Shown piece by piece: positions 34,042 through 43,553 of a stretch of DNA of 64,000 nt. The notes under the pieces were generated by a model. It was not told the DNA's origin and searched no databases. It worked only from the letters and a program-made list of their open reading frames with translations. A program made the position numbers and the translations under genes. This stretch comes from Pseudomonas sp. BP8 (GTDB lineage Bacteria > Pseudomonadota > Gammaproteobacteria > Pseudomonadales > Pseudomonadaceae), in the NCBI RefSeq assembly GCF_017875955.1, contig NZ_JAGINK010000001.1, positions 2,634,501-2,698,500 on the forward strand, given 5' to 3'. Positions within the stretch are counted from its first letter, which is position 1; every line of letters starts with the position of its first letter.

Positions 34042-34082
34042 AAAAAACATTGTCAGGCAATGCCGGGCATTGCCTGACAATG
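34042..34082 (-). terminator. strong intrinsic terminator with 16-bp perfect stem
   Basis: CATTGTCAGGCAATGC and its exact inverse are separated by three bases, followed on the minus strand by six T. It lies five bases past the stop of the 34825-34088 gene and isolates it from alpA-parA. Confidence 0.92.
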
Positions 34083-34087
34083 TGGCG

Positions 34088-34825
34088 TCAGCCCCGTTTT
34101 ACCTGGGCTATAAGACGGCGCGCGTCGGCAAATCGCCGATCAATGGTACTTTTGCTCAGGCCGTCCACTCCTGAAAAGCGCAGCAAAATGGCTTGGACCA
34201 ACGCTGCCTGGCTGGAATAGATCGACTGCTGCTTGCCGTTTTGATTTTTCCCAAGCGTGGTCTCCAGCATTGCGCCAATCAGCCTATTTTGCATGGCTTC
34301 GGAGGTCTCGGACGGGATGCCAAGCGAGTCGAGTCGGTCTTTCAGCTTGTCGTTAAGCGTGGAGAGCGATGCCATCTCCTCAGCGGTGGCAGCATAGGTC
34401 TGCTGCAACTCCTCAAGCGTGCTCAAGGCGAAGTCGAGCTGGGCCTGCTTGGCCAAATGCGCATGCAGGCTGACGCATTCCGAGTGCTCAGCGTTTTGGG
34501 CGAAGAGAAAGGCAGGTCTTTGATCTGGCAGGCTACGTACGAACCACACTAGAAGATCAGTGCGCCGAATGGAGTAGTACACCCGCTGCACGTGACTGTC
34601 GGACGTAATCGGCTGCCCTAGGTATGTCGCCGGCAATTCGCCACTGAGAATGGCGTCATAGATGCACTCGACATGGTCGTGCAGATTAGGCCACTGCGGA
34701 AAATGCTTTCGCAGGCTGCCTGGTTGTGACAAGTCGACCTGAAGGATTTCGTGTTCGTGCTCTGAGAGGTCGCACCACAAGATCGCGGCGTCGATGGGAT
34801 GGTAGGAGCTTCTGATTGTGTTCAT
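34088..34825 (-). CDS. hypothetical protein at the ICE end
   Basis: Not recognised. It has 245 residues, soluble; a coiled coil in the middle (LSTLEELQQTYAATAEEMAS, LSTLNDKLKDRL) and a basic end with SKSTIDRRFADARRLIAQVK, which could bind DNA. Composition is less GC-rich than the backbone. It is the last gene before the presumed chromosomal junction and has its own terminator, so it may be a late-acquired passenger. Confidence 0.7.
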   Translation of the reverse strand: MNTIRSSYHPIDAAILWCDLSEHEHEILQVDLSQPGSLRKHFPQWPNLHDHVECIYDAILSGELPATYLGQPITSDSHVQRVYYSIRRTDLLVWFVRSLPDQRPAFLFAQNAEHSECVSLHAHLAKQAQLDFALSTLEELQQTYAATAEEMASLSTLNDKLKDRLDSLGIPSETSEAMQNRLIGAMLETTLGKNQNGKQQSIYSSQAALVQAILLRFSGVDGLSKSTIDRRFADARRLIAQVKRG

Positions 34826-34901
34826 GGCGCACAGCCTCCAGCTGCGTTCATCCTAGAATCGCTGGCGGGGGCTGATCCGGCACTCCGTCGAGCGAGCCGG
34901 A

Positions 34902-34923
34902 ATCCGAAAGATCATTTTCGGAT
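34902..34923. repeat. inverted repeat at the ICE flank
   Basis: ATCCGAAA and TTTCGGAT are separated by six bases and sit in the 260-base gene-free stretch (34826-35085) between the last ICE gene and the first pseudogene. The stretch holds no tRNA gene and no other feature I can support. The repeat could be part of the element end or a regulatory site. Confidence 0.35.
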
Positions 34924-35085
34924 CCAACGTTGTTGACAGTTCAGCTCTTGTAAGGTTCTGCGGTGGACAATTAATCACGACAGGTTTTGGCGCGACTGAT
35001 TACTGGGATAAATTTCATAGAATATTGCGCTTTGAAGCGGTAGGGAGGTGGCCGTGCCAGCGCCGGTTACCCAATTAGCAGGTAG

Positions 35086-35790
35086 CGCGTCGGTCCAGTA
35101 GCACCCGACGCGTGGGCTTGGCTCGATTTTGTTCGGCTGGTGGGGCGCTTTCGCGGCAACGGACGATGGCGACTGCTGGACTATCATCTACAGGGTACTC
35201 GGCACCTGTTCGCTCATGCACCTAGTGCCGTTCGGCAAGCGGGCGTCGGCGGACGCACAGTCTGGGGCGATTTCTATCGGGTGCCCATCTTCAACACCGT
35301 TGTCCAATTGCTGGATGGTGATCGGATTGTGCCAGTGGGGGAGGTGGGGGAATTCGTGGACTGCGGGCCGCTGGTGATGAAAGGTTACTGGGACCAGCCG
35401 CAGGCCACCGAAGTGGCCATCCGCGATGGTTGGTTACGTACAGGGGAGGTTGGCTTCATGGACGAGAACGGCTGGTTCTAGCTGGAAGACCGCAAGAAGG
35501 ACATAGTCAACGTCAGCAGATTTAAGATCTGGCCCGGGGAAGTGGAGGACGTGCTCTATGAGCAGCCTGCCGTGAACGAGGCTATCGTCGTGGGTATCAG
35601 TGACAGCTATCGGGACGAAACCGTAAAAGCCGTGGTCTCGCTTCGCCTAGGGATGCAGGTGACGGAGCAGGCATTGATCGAGCACCGTAAAGCGCGTCTG
35701 GCCGCCTACAAGTATCCACGTTTGGTGGAACTCGTTCAGTCTCTTCCAAAGTCGGCAACGGGCAAGCTGCTCAGGCGTGAGTTTCGTTAA
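35086..35790 (+). pseudogene. 3' fragment of an acyl-CoA/AMP ligase with an in-frame stop
   Basis: The reading frame holds the late part of an ANL-superfamily ligase: VPVGEVGEFVDCGPLVMKGY, GWLRTGEVGFMDENGWF, then LEDRKKDIVNVSRFKIWPGE and the catalytic-lysine end PKSATGKLLRREFR. A TAG at 35479-35481 replaces the tyrosine usual after NGWF, and the gene has lost its whole N-terminal ATP-binding part; the frame opens after a stop at 35083. It is dead, truncated at the presumed ICE border. Confidence 0.88.
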
Positions 35791-35993
35791 GCCAGCTTTG
35801 CGGCCATCGAACACACATCCATTTTCGAACCTATATGGAGAAATTGGTTGAGACCGCAGGCCTCGCCGAGTGAAACAGATAAAAAACTCATCGAGCGAGG
35901 CACCGTATTATAACACTATTGAAACCTAGCAGCTCATGGGTCTGCGCGACACCCTACGCGTCGCCAAGGGCACGCGCAGGGTGAGGTGCACTG

Positions 35994-36803
35994 TCAGTCT
36001 AACGTCATCAAACTGGCGTTACCGCCGGCCGCTGCGGTGTTAACGCTTAGCGCGTGCTCGGTAAGCAAGCGCTCCAGCGGAATGTCCGTTTCGCCTCGGT
36101 TCAAGCCGCTGACACCGACGATTGTGCCTTTGCGTTGCGCTGCCAGCTGGCACACGTGCCGTAATTGGTCGCAGTCGCCGTGATGGAGGATCGCGTCGTA
36201 CTCGGTATTGCCGCAGGCCCAATCAGCCTCAAAGACGAAACAGGCTTGAACGGCATTGGGCAAGGCACTAACCAGTGGTCGTTGGCTTTCGCTCATCAGG
36301 GCCTGGGTACCGACTGCCAGAGTGGCGGCGATTTGCGTGAGCAAATCGGTACGGTCTTCAGCCAGGCACAGCACCCGTTGCCGGGGTAACAAGCTGTAGC
36401 TATTGCGCTCGCCGGTAGGCCCTGGCAGCACTTGACGGGTATAGCTGTGGCCGATCTTGCAATAACGCCTGAACAGCTTGGCAATAGCCGGCGCCTCCTG
36501 TGCAGCCCACGTTGAAAATGCCTCCCGGGCCTGAATCTCATTATCGGGAGCGGCCAGTTGCTCAACGTTGGCCACAGACAAGCTCTGTGCCAGGTCATCT
36601 TGCGGGCGAGTCGCGAGCAAGCGCTGCAGGTAGAGCGGCCCGCCGGCTTTGAGGCCGGTTCCAGACAAGCCTTCACTACCGAAGGGCTGCACACCCACCA
36701 CGGCGCCGACGATATTGCGGTTGATGTACAGGTTGCTAACCTTGGCGGTTGCCACCACCTGCGCGATGGTTTCGTCGATGCGAGTGTGCACGCCCAGCGT
36801 CAA
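35994..36803 (-). pseudogene. putA: C-terminal fragment of bifunctional proline dehydrogenase PutA
   Basis: About 270 residues match only the end of PutA, which oxidises proline to glutamate and has over 1300 residues in full. Characteristic parts are the aldehyde dehydrogenase end NLYINRNIVGAVVGVQPFG and GLSGTGLKAGGPLYLQRLL, where the normal text is FGGEGLSGTG; here there is a serine. There is no active-site cysteine region or proline dehydrogenase domain. The fragment starts right at the stop of the binding-protein fragment upstream, so the two relics are joined end to end. Confidence 0.9.
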
Positions 36804-36806
36804 GCC

Positions 36807-37133
36807 CTAGCCACTGGCGTTGATTTGCGTCAGCAGCGCGCCGAAGTCGGCGCGGGCAACCACCGAGACATACTCGGTCTTGAGGTCGGGTTCGCCGAGC
36901 TTGACTTTAATCTGGTCCACGATCTTCTGGCACAACTCGATGCTATAGCCGATGGGTTGCTGGGCATCGTTGAGGTAGGAGAAGGGTAGCGATGCGTCAC
37001 GATAGCCGAGGGTGATGGTGCCAGACTCCTTAATCTTCTTCAGGGTGCCGGTGAGCTCTTCGGCCTGGACGGCAGAGGCTGCCAGGCAGGAGGCGACAAC
37101 GAGGGCAAGCAGCTTTTTGTGGTGATCGAGCAT
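36807..37133 (-). pseudogene. N-terminal fragment of a glutamate/aspartate ABC transporter binding protein
   Basis: The first about 95 residues of a GltI-like periplasmic protein: signal MLDHHKKLLALVVASCLAAS AVQA, then LTGTLKKIKESGTITLGYRD and the ligand-site segment SLPFSYLNDAQQPIGYS. It ends after RADFGALLTQINASG, well short of the 300-residue family length, directly before the PutA fragment. Confidence 0.87.
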
Positions 37134-37184
37134 GGAGATCTCCGATGTTGTTATGGCAGCTTAGGGACGGGACGAAAAAATTGG

Positions 37185-37733
37185 TCAACGCAGGACTTTA
37201 AGCGCCTCTCGAATGCAAGCCAGGGCGAAGCCTCTTGGAAATACTGTTGGAGCCGGAAGTGCTTTGCGACTGGATCTTGCTGGCACCATGTAGATGGCTC
37301 CACGGGTGAGGATCAACCGACGGGTTTTGTCGGGCAGCAGCTTGGGCGTTAGCTTGTAGTCGGCATCGAGGCCACAAGCAATGACCTGATGGTGACCGCC
37401 GTTGAGGCTGACGAGTTCGGAGTAGGAGACCCGGTAGGGCGCAGAAATGATGACCTCATCATCGTTGTAGGTCAGGCCGTTCTCGCGCTTGAATTTGGCG
37501 ACGCTGGCCTTACACAAGGCCAGCGTATCTTGAGGCGCGATATAGCGGGTGCGGCCCTCGAGCATGGGCTGATGCGCCGCAGCGATGATGTGGGCGGGTG
37601 TGTCGAAGTCAGGTTGACCGAGACTCATGTCAACGATATCGCGTCCCTGCGCGGCCAATTCTCTGTTCCGCATGTTGATGGCCGTGCTCGGGCAAGGTGA
37701 GATTTGCTGAACGCGTTGGCTTTCAAACCACAT
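37185..37733 (-). pseudogene. degraded aminotransferase fragment
   Basis: From ATG 37733 the frame reads an N-terminal class I/II aminotransferase piece (VQQISPCPSTAINMRNRELA, DIVDMSLGQPDFDTPAHIIA), then text with missing and altered blocks (VIISAPYRVSYSELVSLNGG) and a rearranged end. The lysine cofactor site is absent. Small internal deletions and replacements mark it as a relic of an aspartate or similar aminotransferase. Confidence 0.8.
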
Positions 37734-37899
37734 AACGTTACAGCCTCCCTGGTCACCATCGTTTCCGCTTGTTGTAAGACATGCTATGACATACGTCATC
37801 GTGGCGCAAGCACCTGACCAACCCGATGATTGCCTGAGGCCGCCCGCCTATAAAAAATGGCGAGGTGCTTTGACTTACGCGCTCAAGATTGATAGCTTC

Positions 37900-37921
37900 T
37901 AGAATTAGAATTACAATTCAT
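37900..37921. promoter_or_regulatory. TetR-type operator, site 1 (sulfatase block)
   Basis: TAGAATT, eight bases beginning AGAA, then AATTCAT. It has the same 7-8-7 layout as sites 2-4. It lies 163 bases before the first sulfatase start; the stretch 37734-38084 otherwise holds only a short CCTCC/GGAGG hairpin near 37970-37985. Confidence 0.55.
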
Positions 37922-38084
37922 TTTCCTCGAGGCTCAGGAGCCTGAGGCGAATGTAAGAACAAGAAAACCTCCAGAAAGGAGGCCAGCGGAGTGAGTGGAA
38001 TGCTTATCAGTCCTTGTCTTGCAATGTACCTGTCTTCACACCATCCACGTTTGACGGTGGCATTCTCCCAGGGGGAATGTCCCG

Positions 38085-40040
38085 ATGCCTGATTTGTCTC
38101 GTCGTAGGTTCCTGCTGGCAGGGGCTAGCTCGGTGGCTCTGGGCGTTCTTGCATCCCGCGCGGTCGGTGCTGGGTTTGTCAATGCGGGCGGGCAGAACAT
38201 GCCGAATATTCTGTGCTTCGTCAGCGAAGACAATTATCCGCTGATCGGTGCTTATGGTGATGAACTTGCTCATACGCCAACGCTCGATGCGATGGCGAGG
38301 GACGGCATATTGTTTGAACATGCTTACTGTACCTCGCCAGTCTGCGGCCCATCGCGATTCGCGCTGATTACTGGCATGTATCAGGAAAGCGCAGGCGTTG
38401 CGGAGGACTTCGGTTCCACTGACGAAAGCCTTACGCGGCAGATACGGGGTTTGCCTGCACACCTGCGCGATGCAGGTTACTACTGCATTAACCATGAGAA
38501 GAAGAACTACAATAGCCAGTTTGACTTTATCAAGCTGTGGGACGAGTCCGGCCGTGATGCACACTGGCGCAATCGCCCCAACCAAGCGCCGTTCTTCGCC
38601 ATATTCAACACCTTCACTACCCACGAAAGTGCCCTTTTTCAAAGACAGCCCCAAGTGGACAGGGTCAAGCCTGAGCAGATAGAGGTACCGCCTTATCTGC
38701 CAGACACCCCGGGTGTGCGCAGGGACTTCGCGCGCTTTTATAATGCCATGGAGCAGATGGACGGCGAATTTGCACGATGCCTCAAAGAGGTAGAAGACGC
38801 CGGTTTGATGGACGACACTATCGTCATCTATTACTCCGATAATGGCGGGATCACCCCGCGGAGCAAAAGGTTCTGCTACGACATGGGCTCGCGATGTGCC
38901 CTGATGGTGCGTTTCCCCAAGCGTTGGCAGCACCTTTCAGCGCATGCGCCCGGTAGCAAGGTGAGCGATGCGGTGAGCTTTGTCGATATACCTGCCACGA
39001 TCCTGTCCCTGGCTGCGCAGCCGGTACCTGAGTACATGCACGGCAAGCCGTTGCTTGGCCGCCATGCGACCGAGCCTGCCCCCTATGCCTTCACCAGCCG
39101 CGACCGCATGGATGAGCGCTATGATCTCACCCGTAGCGTCACCGATGGGCGTTACCGCTACATCCGTAACTATGCACCGCATCGTCCGTGGGGCCAGCAT
39201 GTGGCGTTCATGTTTCAGGCCGAAGGCTATCGAGACTGGGAGGTTGCACACCGCGGCGGCAAACTGAACGAGGTTCAGGACCGTTTCTGGGGCAAGAAAC
39301 CTTTCGAGGAATTGTACGACACCGACGCCGACCCCCATCAGGTCGCGAATCTGGCCGGGCAGGCTGACCATCACGATACGTTGCAGCGCCTGAGCAAGGC
39401 CCTCGATGCGCACATGAAGGCGGTCAACGACACCGGCTTCATTCCCGAAGGGTTGCCGTTGAAAGATTATAAAATGAGCCGCTTGCCGGGCGCGTACCCG
39501 CTGGAACAGATCACTGCGTTGGCCAACCTTGCCGCCAGTAACCCAGGCGACCACTTCGAGCGATTGTTGGCTGCGCTCGACCACGACCATGACGTGATGC
39601 GCTACTGGGCTGCGGTAGGCTTCCTGATCGCCGGGGCGGGGGCCAAGCCATACGCCGATAAACTGCGCAGTGCTTTCGAACAGGAAAAGACGGTCCCTGT
39701 GCGCATCCCGTTGGCGGAGTGCCTGGCGGTGCTCAACGACGACAAGGACGCGGTATACAGCCTTGGCGAGTTGCTCGACCAGGAGGATGATGGCCCGTAC
39801 CGTCTGCAAGCCATCAATGCGCTCACCTACATCGGCCGGCGGGCCGAGCATGTCCTGCCAGCGTTGCGCCGTTCCTGCCAGGAGGACCACCGGCATGTAC
39901 GCAGTGCCGCGCTTTATCTGGTGGCATCGCTGGAAGGCAAATACGAACCCAGCGTACCCAACCAGAAAAAGCCCGGCGGGTATGTGCCCATCACGCCCAC
40001 GGTTGAGGGCTCGTTCCCTGCGGGCAGACCCTATGACTGA
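38085..40040 (+). CDS. Tat-exported sulfatase with HEAT-like C-terminus (SGSH-like)
   Basis: A 651-residue type I sulfatase that hydrolyses a sulfate ester or sulfamate outside the cytoplasm. Twin-arginine signal SRRRFLLAGASSVALG. The formylglycine motif is CGPSR at Cys87 (YCTSPVCGPSRF), canonical C-x-P-x-R. Metal residues are in FVSEDNYPLIGAYGD and IVIYYSDNGG. After the sulfatase domain, residues 470-620 are helical repeats (HDVMRYWAAVGFLIAGAG, GPYRLQAINALTYIGRRAEH) of HEAT/PBS type, as in N-sulfoglucosamine sulfohydrolase-like bacterial members. Tat export of an already folded, cytosol-modified enzyme fits the adjacent FGE gene. AGGGGG precedes ATG 38085. Confidence 0.93.
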   Translation: MPDLSRRRFLLAGASSVALGVLASRAVGAGFVNAGGQNMPNILCFVSEDNYPLIGAYGDELAHTPTLDAMARDGILFEHAYCTSPVCGPSRFALITGMYQESAGVAEDFGSTDESLTRQIRGLPAHLRDAGYYCINHEKKNYNSQFDFIKLWDESGRDAHWRNRPNQAPFFAIFNTFTTHESALFQRQPQVDRVKPEQIEVPPYLPDTPGVRRDFARFYNAMEQMDGEFARCLKEVEDAGLMDDTIVIYYSDNGGITPRSKRFCYDMGSRCALMVRFPKRWQHLSAHAPGSKVSDAVSFVDIPATILSLAAQPVPEYMHGKPLLGRHATEPAPYAFTSRDRMDERYDLTRSVTDGRYRYIRNYAPHRPWGQHVAFMFQAEGYRDWEVAHRGGKLNEVQDRFWGKKPFEELYDTDADPHQVANLAGQADHHDTLQRLSKALDAHMKAVNDTGFIPEGLPLKDYKMSRLPGAYPLEQITALANLAASNPGDHFERLLAALDHDHDVMRYWAAVGFLIAGAGAKPYADKLRSAFEQEKTVPVRIPLAECLAVLNDDKDAVYSLGELLDQEDDGPYRLQAINALTYIGRRAEHVLPALRRSCQEDHRHVRSAALYLVASLEGKYEPSVPNQKKPGGYVPITPTVEGSFPAGRPYD

Positions 40041-40088
40041 AGTGTCATAGAGAGTTTGACCCGTTTACGGCTTGCACGAGAACAATAT

Positions 40089-42476
40089 ATGCACAACAAG
40101 AACAAGATGCTTCAGCCTGCGTCGTCTCGGACGAGGGCGCTGAAACGGTCCCGGCTGTGGTGCGCCTTGTGGGCGGCTGGCCTGGCGTTCGCCACACCGC
40201 ACATATTGGCGCAGGATCTTCCTGCGCCTGATGCACCCTTCGCTGGAAAGTTGGGCCTGACCCCGCAGACCTCCAGCGCGCCGCACTATGCTCCTCGAGT
40301 CCAGGCGCCGGCGGGGTCACCGAACGTGGTTCTGGTGATGCTCGACGACGTAGGCTTTGGTGCAGTCAGTGCCTTCGGCGGCCCTGTGCAGACCCCGACG
40401 ATCGACACCTTGGCGCAGCAAGGGCTGCGCTATAACAACTTCCACACGACGGCTATGTGTTCGCCCACCCGCGCGGCGCTGTTGACGGGGAGAAACCAGC
40501 ACTCGGTCGGTGCAGGAGTGATCGGTGAGGTCGCCACGGGTTATCCCGGCTATAACGGCATCTTGCCGAACGATGCCGCCACCCTTGGGCGCGTATTCCG
40601 TGGCAATGGTTATTCCACGGCCTGGTTTGGCAAGAACCACAACACGCCAACGTTCGAAATCACGCCTATCGGGCCTTTCGACCACTGGCCCAACGGCCTT
40701 GGATTTGAGTACTTCTACGGTTTCATGGGCGCCGAGACCAACCCATGGGCACCGACGTTGTATGAGAACACGCGGCCGGTGCAAGTTCCGAATGAACCGG
40801 GCTACCACATGGAGAAAGACTTTGCCCAGCGAGCCGCGAACTGGATTCGTACGCAGCACAGCCTCGCTCCGAACAAGCCTTTCATGATGTATTACGCGCC
40901 GGGTACCGCGCACTCTCCTTTAGCTGCCCCCAAGGAGTGGATCGCCCGCTATGAAGGCAAGTTCGACCAAGGTTGGGACAAGCTGCGCGAAGAGACCTTC
41001 GCGAGGCAAAAAAAGCTTGGGATCATTCCCCAGGATGCCGTGCTGACGCCTCGCCCTGAACAGATTCCGGCTTGGGACAGCTTGAGCGCCGAGCAGAAGC
41101 GCGTGTCGGCACGAGGTATGGAGGTGTATGCCGCCGCCATCAGCTATTGCGATGCGCAACTGAAAACGCTGTTCAGTACCCTGGACGAGTTGGGGGAGCG
41201 TGACAACACCTTGGTGGTGTTTCTGGTCGGTGACAATGGCTCGAGTGCCGAAGGCGGGTTTTACGGCACCACCAACGACTTCTATCACCTCAATGGCCGC
41301 CCGGACGACTTCGAGGAATTGCTCGCGTCGGTCGATGCATTGGGTAGCCCGCAAACCGCCAGCCAGTTTCCGGTAGGTTTCGGTTGGGCGATGAATGCAC
41401 CTTTCCCGTGGTTCAAGCAGGTAGCGGGGCACTTGGGGGGAACCCGCAACGGCCTGATCATGTCGTGGCCTGGGCATACCCGCCAGGAGCATCAGGTACG
41501 CAGCCAGTTCGCCAGCGTGATCGACATCGCTCCGACGCTTTATCAGGCCGCCGGTATCACTGCGCCAAAGCGGGTTGACGGTGTTGAACAGCGACCGCTG
41601 GAGGGCGTGAGTCTGCTCGATAGCCTGACCAACCCGAAAGCGCCGTCGCTGCACCATACCCAATACTTCGAGGTGTTTGCCAACCGTGGCATCTACCACG
41701 ACGGCTGGCTTGCCTCCACCACGCCGGCGAAGTTGCCCTGGGATCCTCCGACTCCAATCAGCCCTCAGGATTACCAATGGGAGTTGTACGACCTCAATAA
41801 GGACTTCTCCCAGAGTCACGACCTGGCTGCCCGGGAGCCTGAAAAGCTCAGACAGATGCAGGCATTGTTCGTAGAGCAGGCCAAGCGCTACAACGTACTG
41901 CCGCTGGATAATCGCACCGGGCCACGGGCGGCGCCTCAGAACCGGCCGAATTTGCTCAACGGGCGCAGCGAATTCACTTTCTGGCGCAGCGATGAGCGTT
42001 ACGGCGCCACAGCGTGGCCAAGCGTGATGAACCGTTCCTGGTCGCTGGATGTGCAGGTCGAACCTGACAAGGACAGCCCCGATGGCATGATCGTGGGCGA
42101 TGGCGGCCTCACAGGCGGCTGGGGGCTGATGGTACTCGGCGGCAAACCGGTCCTGGTTTACCGCAACGGCGCCACGGCATCACAAGAGTACCGTGTGGAG
42201 GGCCCGGCGCTCGGGAAAGGCAGTCATCGTTTGCAAGTTGCATTCAACTACGACGGTGGTGGTCGAGGTAAGGGGGGCACGTTCGTGCTGACAGTCGATG
42301 GCAAGCGGGCTGGTGAAATGAAGATACCTGCGTCGTTGGCTTTCCTGTTTGCTGAAGAGGGCGCCACTATTGGCCGCGATGTTGGGACGCCGTTGTTGGC
42401 TGACTATCGCCTGCCTTTCGTATTTACCGGGGAGATAGGGCCTGTGAACATCCGTCTGCAGCCACTCTCACCTTGA
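40089..42476 (+). CDS. large arylsulfatase, C-terminal lectin-like domain
   Basis: A 795-residue type I sulfatase from ATG 40089 with a signal region (WCALWAAGLAFATPHILAQ). The formylglycine motif CSPTR is at Cys124 (HTTAMCSPTRAALLTGR) and the metal motif is VMLDDVGFGA. The last 180 residues (WSLDVQVEPDKDSPDGMIVG, GTFVLTVDGKRAGEMKIP) form a concanavalin-like beta domain, as in the long arylsulfatase A-type enzymes of Pseudomonas and mycobacteria. The upstream TTG in frame at 40056 is not used. 48 bases follow the stop of the first sulfatase, so it is in the same operon. Confidence 0.93.
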   Translation: MHNKNKMLQPASSRTRALKRSRLWCALWAAGLAFATPHILAQDLPAPDAPFAGKLGLTPQTSSAPHYAPRVQAPAGSPNVVLVMLDDVGFGAVSAFGGPVQTPTIDTLAQQGLRYNNFHTTAMCSPTRAALLTGRNQHSVGAGVIGEVATGYPGYNGILPNDAATLGRVFRGNGYSTAWFGKNHNTPTFEITPIGPFDHWPNGLGFEYFYGFMGAETNPWAPTLYENTRPVQVPNEPGYHMEKDFAQRAANWIRTQHSLAPNKPFMMYYAPGTAHSPLAAPKEWIARYEGKFDQGWDKLREETFARQKKLGIIPQDAVLTPRPEQIPAWDSLSAEQKRVSARGMEVYAAAISYCDAQLKTLFSTLDELGERDNTLVVFLVGDNGSSAEGGFYGTTNDFYHLNGRPDDFEELLASVDALGSPQTASQFPVGFGWAMNAPFPWFKQVAGHLGGTRNGLIMSWPGHTRQEHQVRSQFASVIDIAPTLYQAAGITAPKRVDGVEQRPLEGVSLLDSLTNPKAPSLHHTQYFEVFANRGIYHDGWLASTTPAKLPWDPPTPISPQDYQWELYDLNKDFSQSHDLAAREPEKLRQMQALFVEQAKRYNVLPLDNRTGPRAAPQNRPNLLNGRSEFTFWRSDERYGATAWPSVMNRSWSLDVQVEPDKDSPDGMIVGDGGLTGGWGLMVLGGKPVLVYRNGATASQEYRVEGPALGKGSHRLQVAFNYDGGGRGKGGTFVLTVDGKRAGEMKIPASLAFLFAEEGATIGRDVGTPLLADYRLPFVFTGEIGPVNIRLQPLSP

Positions 42477-42507
42477 GCGTCGGACCGAGAGCTTTTAGAG
42501 GTGACCA

Positions 42508-43503
42508 ATGATGAAAGTGATTGAAGGACCGGCCGCGCAGGGTATTTCGCCGGTATCGAAGCAAGCTGCCGGCGCAGACGACATGGTGTTGATCCCGGGT
42601 GGCACTGTGATCATGGGCTCGACTCGGTTTTATCCGGAAGAGGCACCCTTGCGCCAGACCATGGTCGAAGCGTTTCGCATCGACCGCTACCCTGTGACCA
42701 ATCGGCAATTCGCACGCTTCGTGGAAGCGACGGGTTACGTGACGCTGGCGCAAATCGCGCCCAAGGCGGAGGATTTCCCAGGTGCACCGCCCGAGATGCT
42801 GCAGCCTGGCTCGTTGGTATTTCACAAGGCGCAGCGCCCGGTGAACCCCAACGATCCTTCAGGCTGGTGGCGCTTTGTGTTCGGGGCCTACTGGTCCCGG
42901 CCGTTGGGCCCCCATAGTGACTTGCAAGGCCTGGAAGAGCACCCGGTCATTCATATCGCCTACCAGGATGCCCAGGCTTACGCTCAGTGGGCGGGGAAGG
43001 CCCTGCCTAGCGAGGCACAGTGGGAACATGCCGCCCGAGGTGGATTGGTCGATCGCGAGTACGCCTGGGGAGATGAGCTGGCGCCGGGCGGTTTCATGAT
43101 GGCCAACTATTGGCAAGGCACCTTTCCATACGACAACTCGATGCTTGATGGCTACGAGCGTACCTCGCCGGTTGGCAGTTTCCCGCCTAATGGCTACGGC
43201 CTGTTCGACATGATAGGCAATACCTGGGAGTGGACGTGTGACTGGTACCTCGACGCCGCACGCCAGGTGACAGGGGCATCAGCCAAAACGTGTTGCGCTG
43301 CACCCAAGGTCATGCGCCGGGTGAACGAGGACGAAAGCTTCGACCCAGCGATGCCGCTCATTCGAATTCCCCGCCGGGTGATAAAGGGCGGATCTCACCT
43401 GTGCGCGGAAAACTACTGCCAGCGATATCGGCCCGCGGCCCGCCACCCGCAGATGATTGACAGTGCGACCTCGCACTTGGGATTTCGTTGTGTAAGTAAA
43501 TAA
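42508..43503 (+). CDS. formylglycine-generating enzyme (SUMF1 family)
   Basis: Oxidises the motif cysteine of type I sulfatases to formylglycine in the cytoplasm, using copper and oxygen. It has 331 residues, without a signal. It contains the FGE-sulfatase fold: MVLIPGGTVIMGSTRFYPEE, IDRYPVTNRQFARFV, KALPSEAQWEHAARGG and the two catalytic cysteines Cys299 and Cys304 in GGSHLCAENYCQRYRP, followed by HLGFRC. Both cysteines are kept, so it is an active FGE rather than one of the many cysteine-less relatives. It lies 31 bases after the second sulfatase and can serve all four. Confidence 0.96.
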   Translation: MMKVIEGPAAQGISPVSKQAAGADDMVLIPGGTVIMGSTRFYPEEAPLRQTMVEAFRIDRYPVTNRQFARFVEATGYVTLAQIAPKAEDFPGAPPEMLQPGSLVFHKAQRPVNPNDPSGWWRFVFGAYWSRPLGPHSDLQGLEEHPVIHIAYQDAQAYAQWAGKALPSEAQWEHAARGGLVDREYAWGDELAPGGFMMANYWQGTFPYDNSMLDGYERTSPVGSFPPNGYGLFDMIGNTWEWTCDWYLDAARQVTGASAKTCCAAPKVMRRVNEDESFDPAMPLIRIPRRVIKGGSHLCAENYCQRYRPAARHPQMIDSATSHLGFRCVSK

Positions 43504-43553
43504 CAAAAAAGGGCATCTATAGCCCGCTCTAACAACAATAAAAAGGTAATTTC

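Noticed and set aside
34826..38084. tRNA attachment site or insertion sequence near the ICE flank
   Set aside because: I looked for tRNA 3' ends, transposase fragments and paired terminal repeats and saw none.
38007..38933. Minus-strand frame opposite the first sulfatase
   Set aside because: It is a shadow of a gene with a complete Tat signal and CGPSR motif.
38937..39896. 319-codon minus-strand frame opposite the first sulfatase
   Set aside because: Shadow frame without start signal or recognisable domain.
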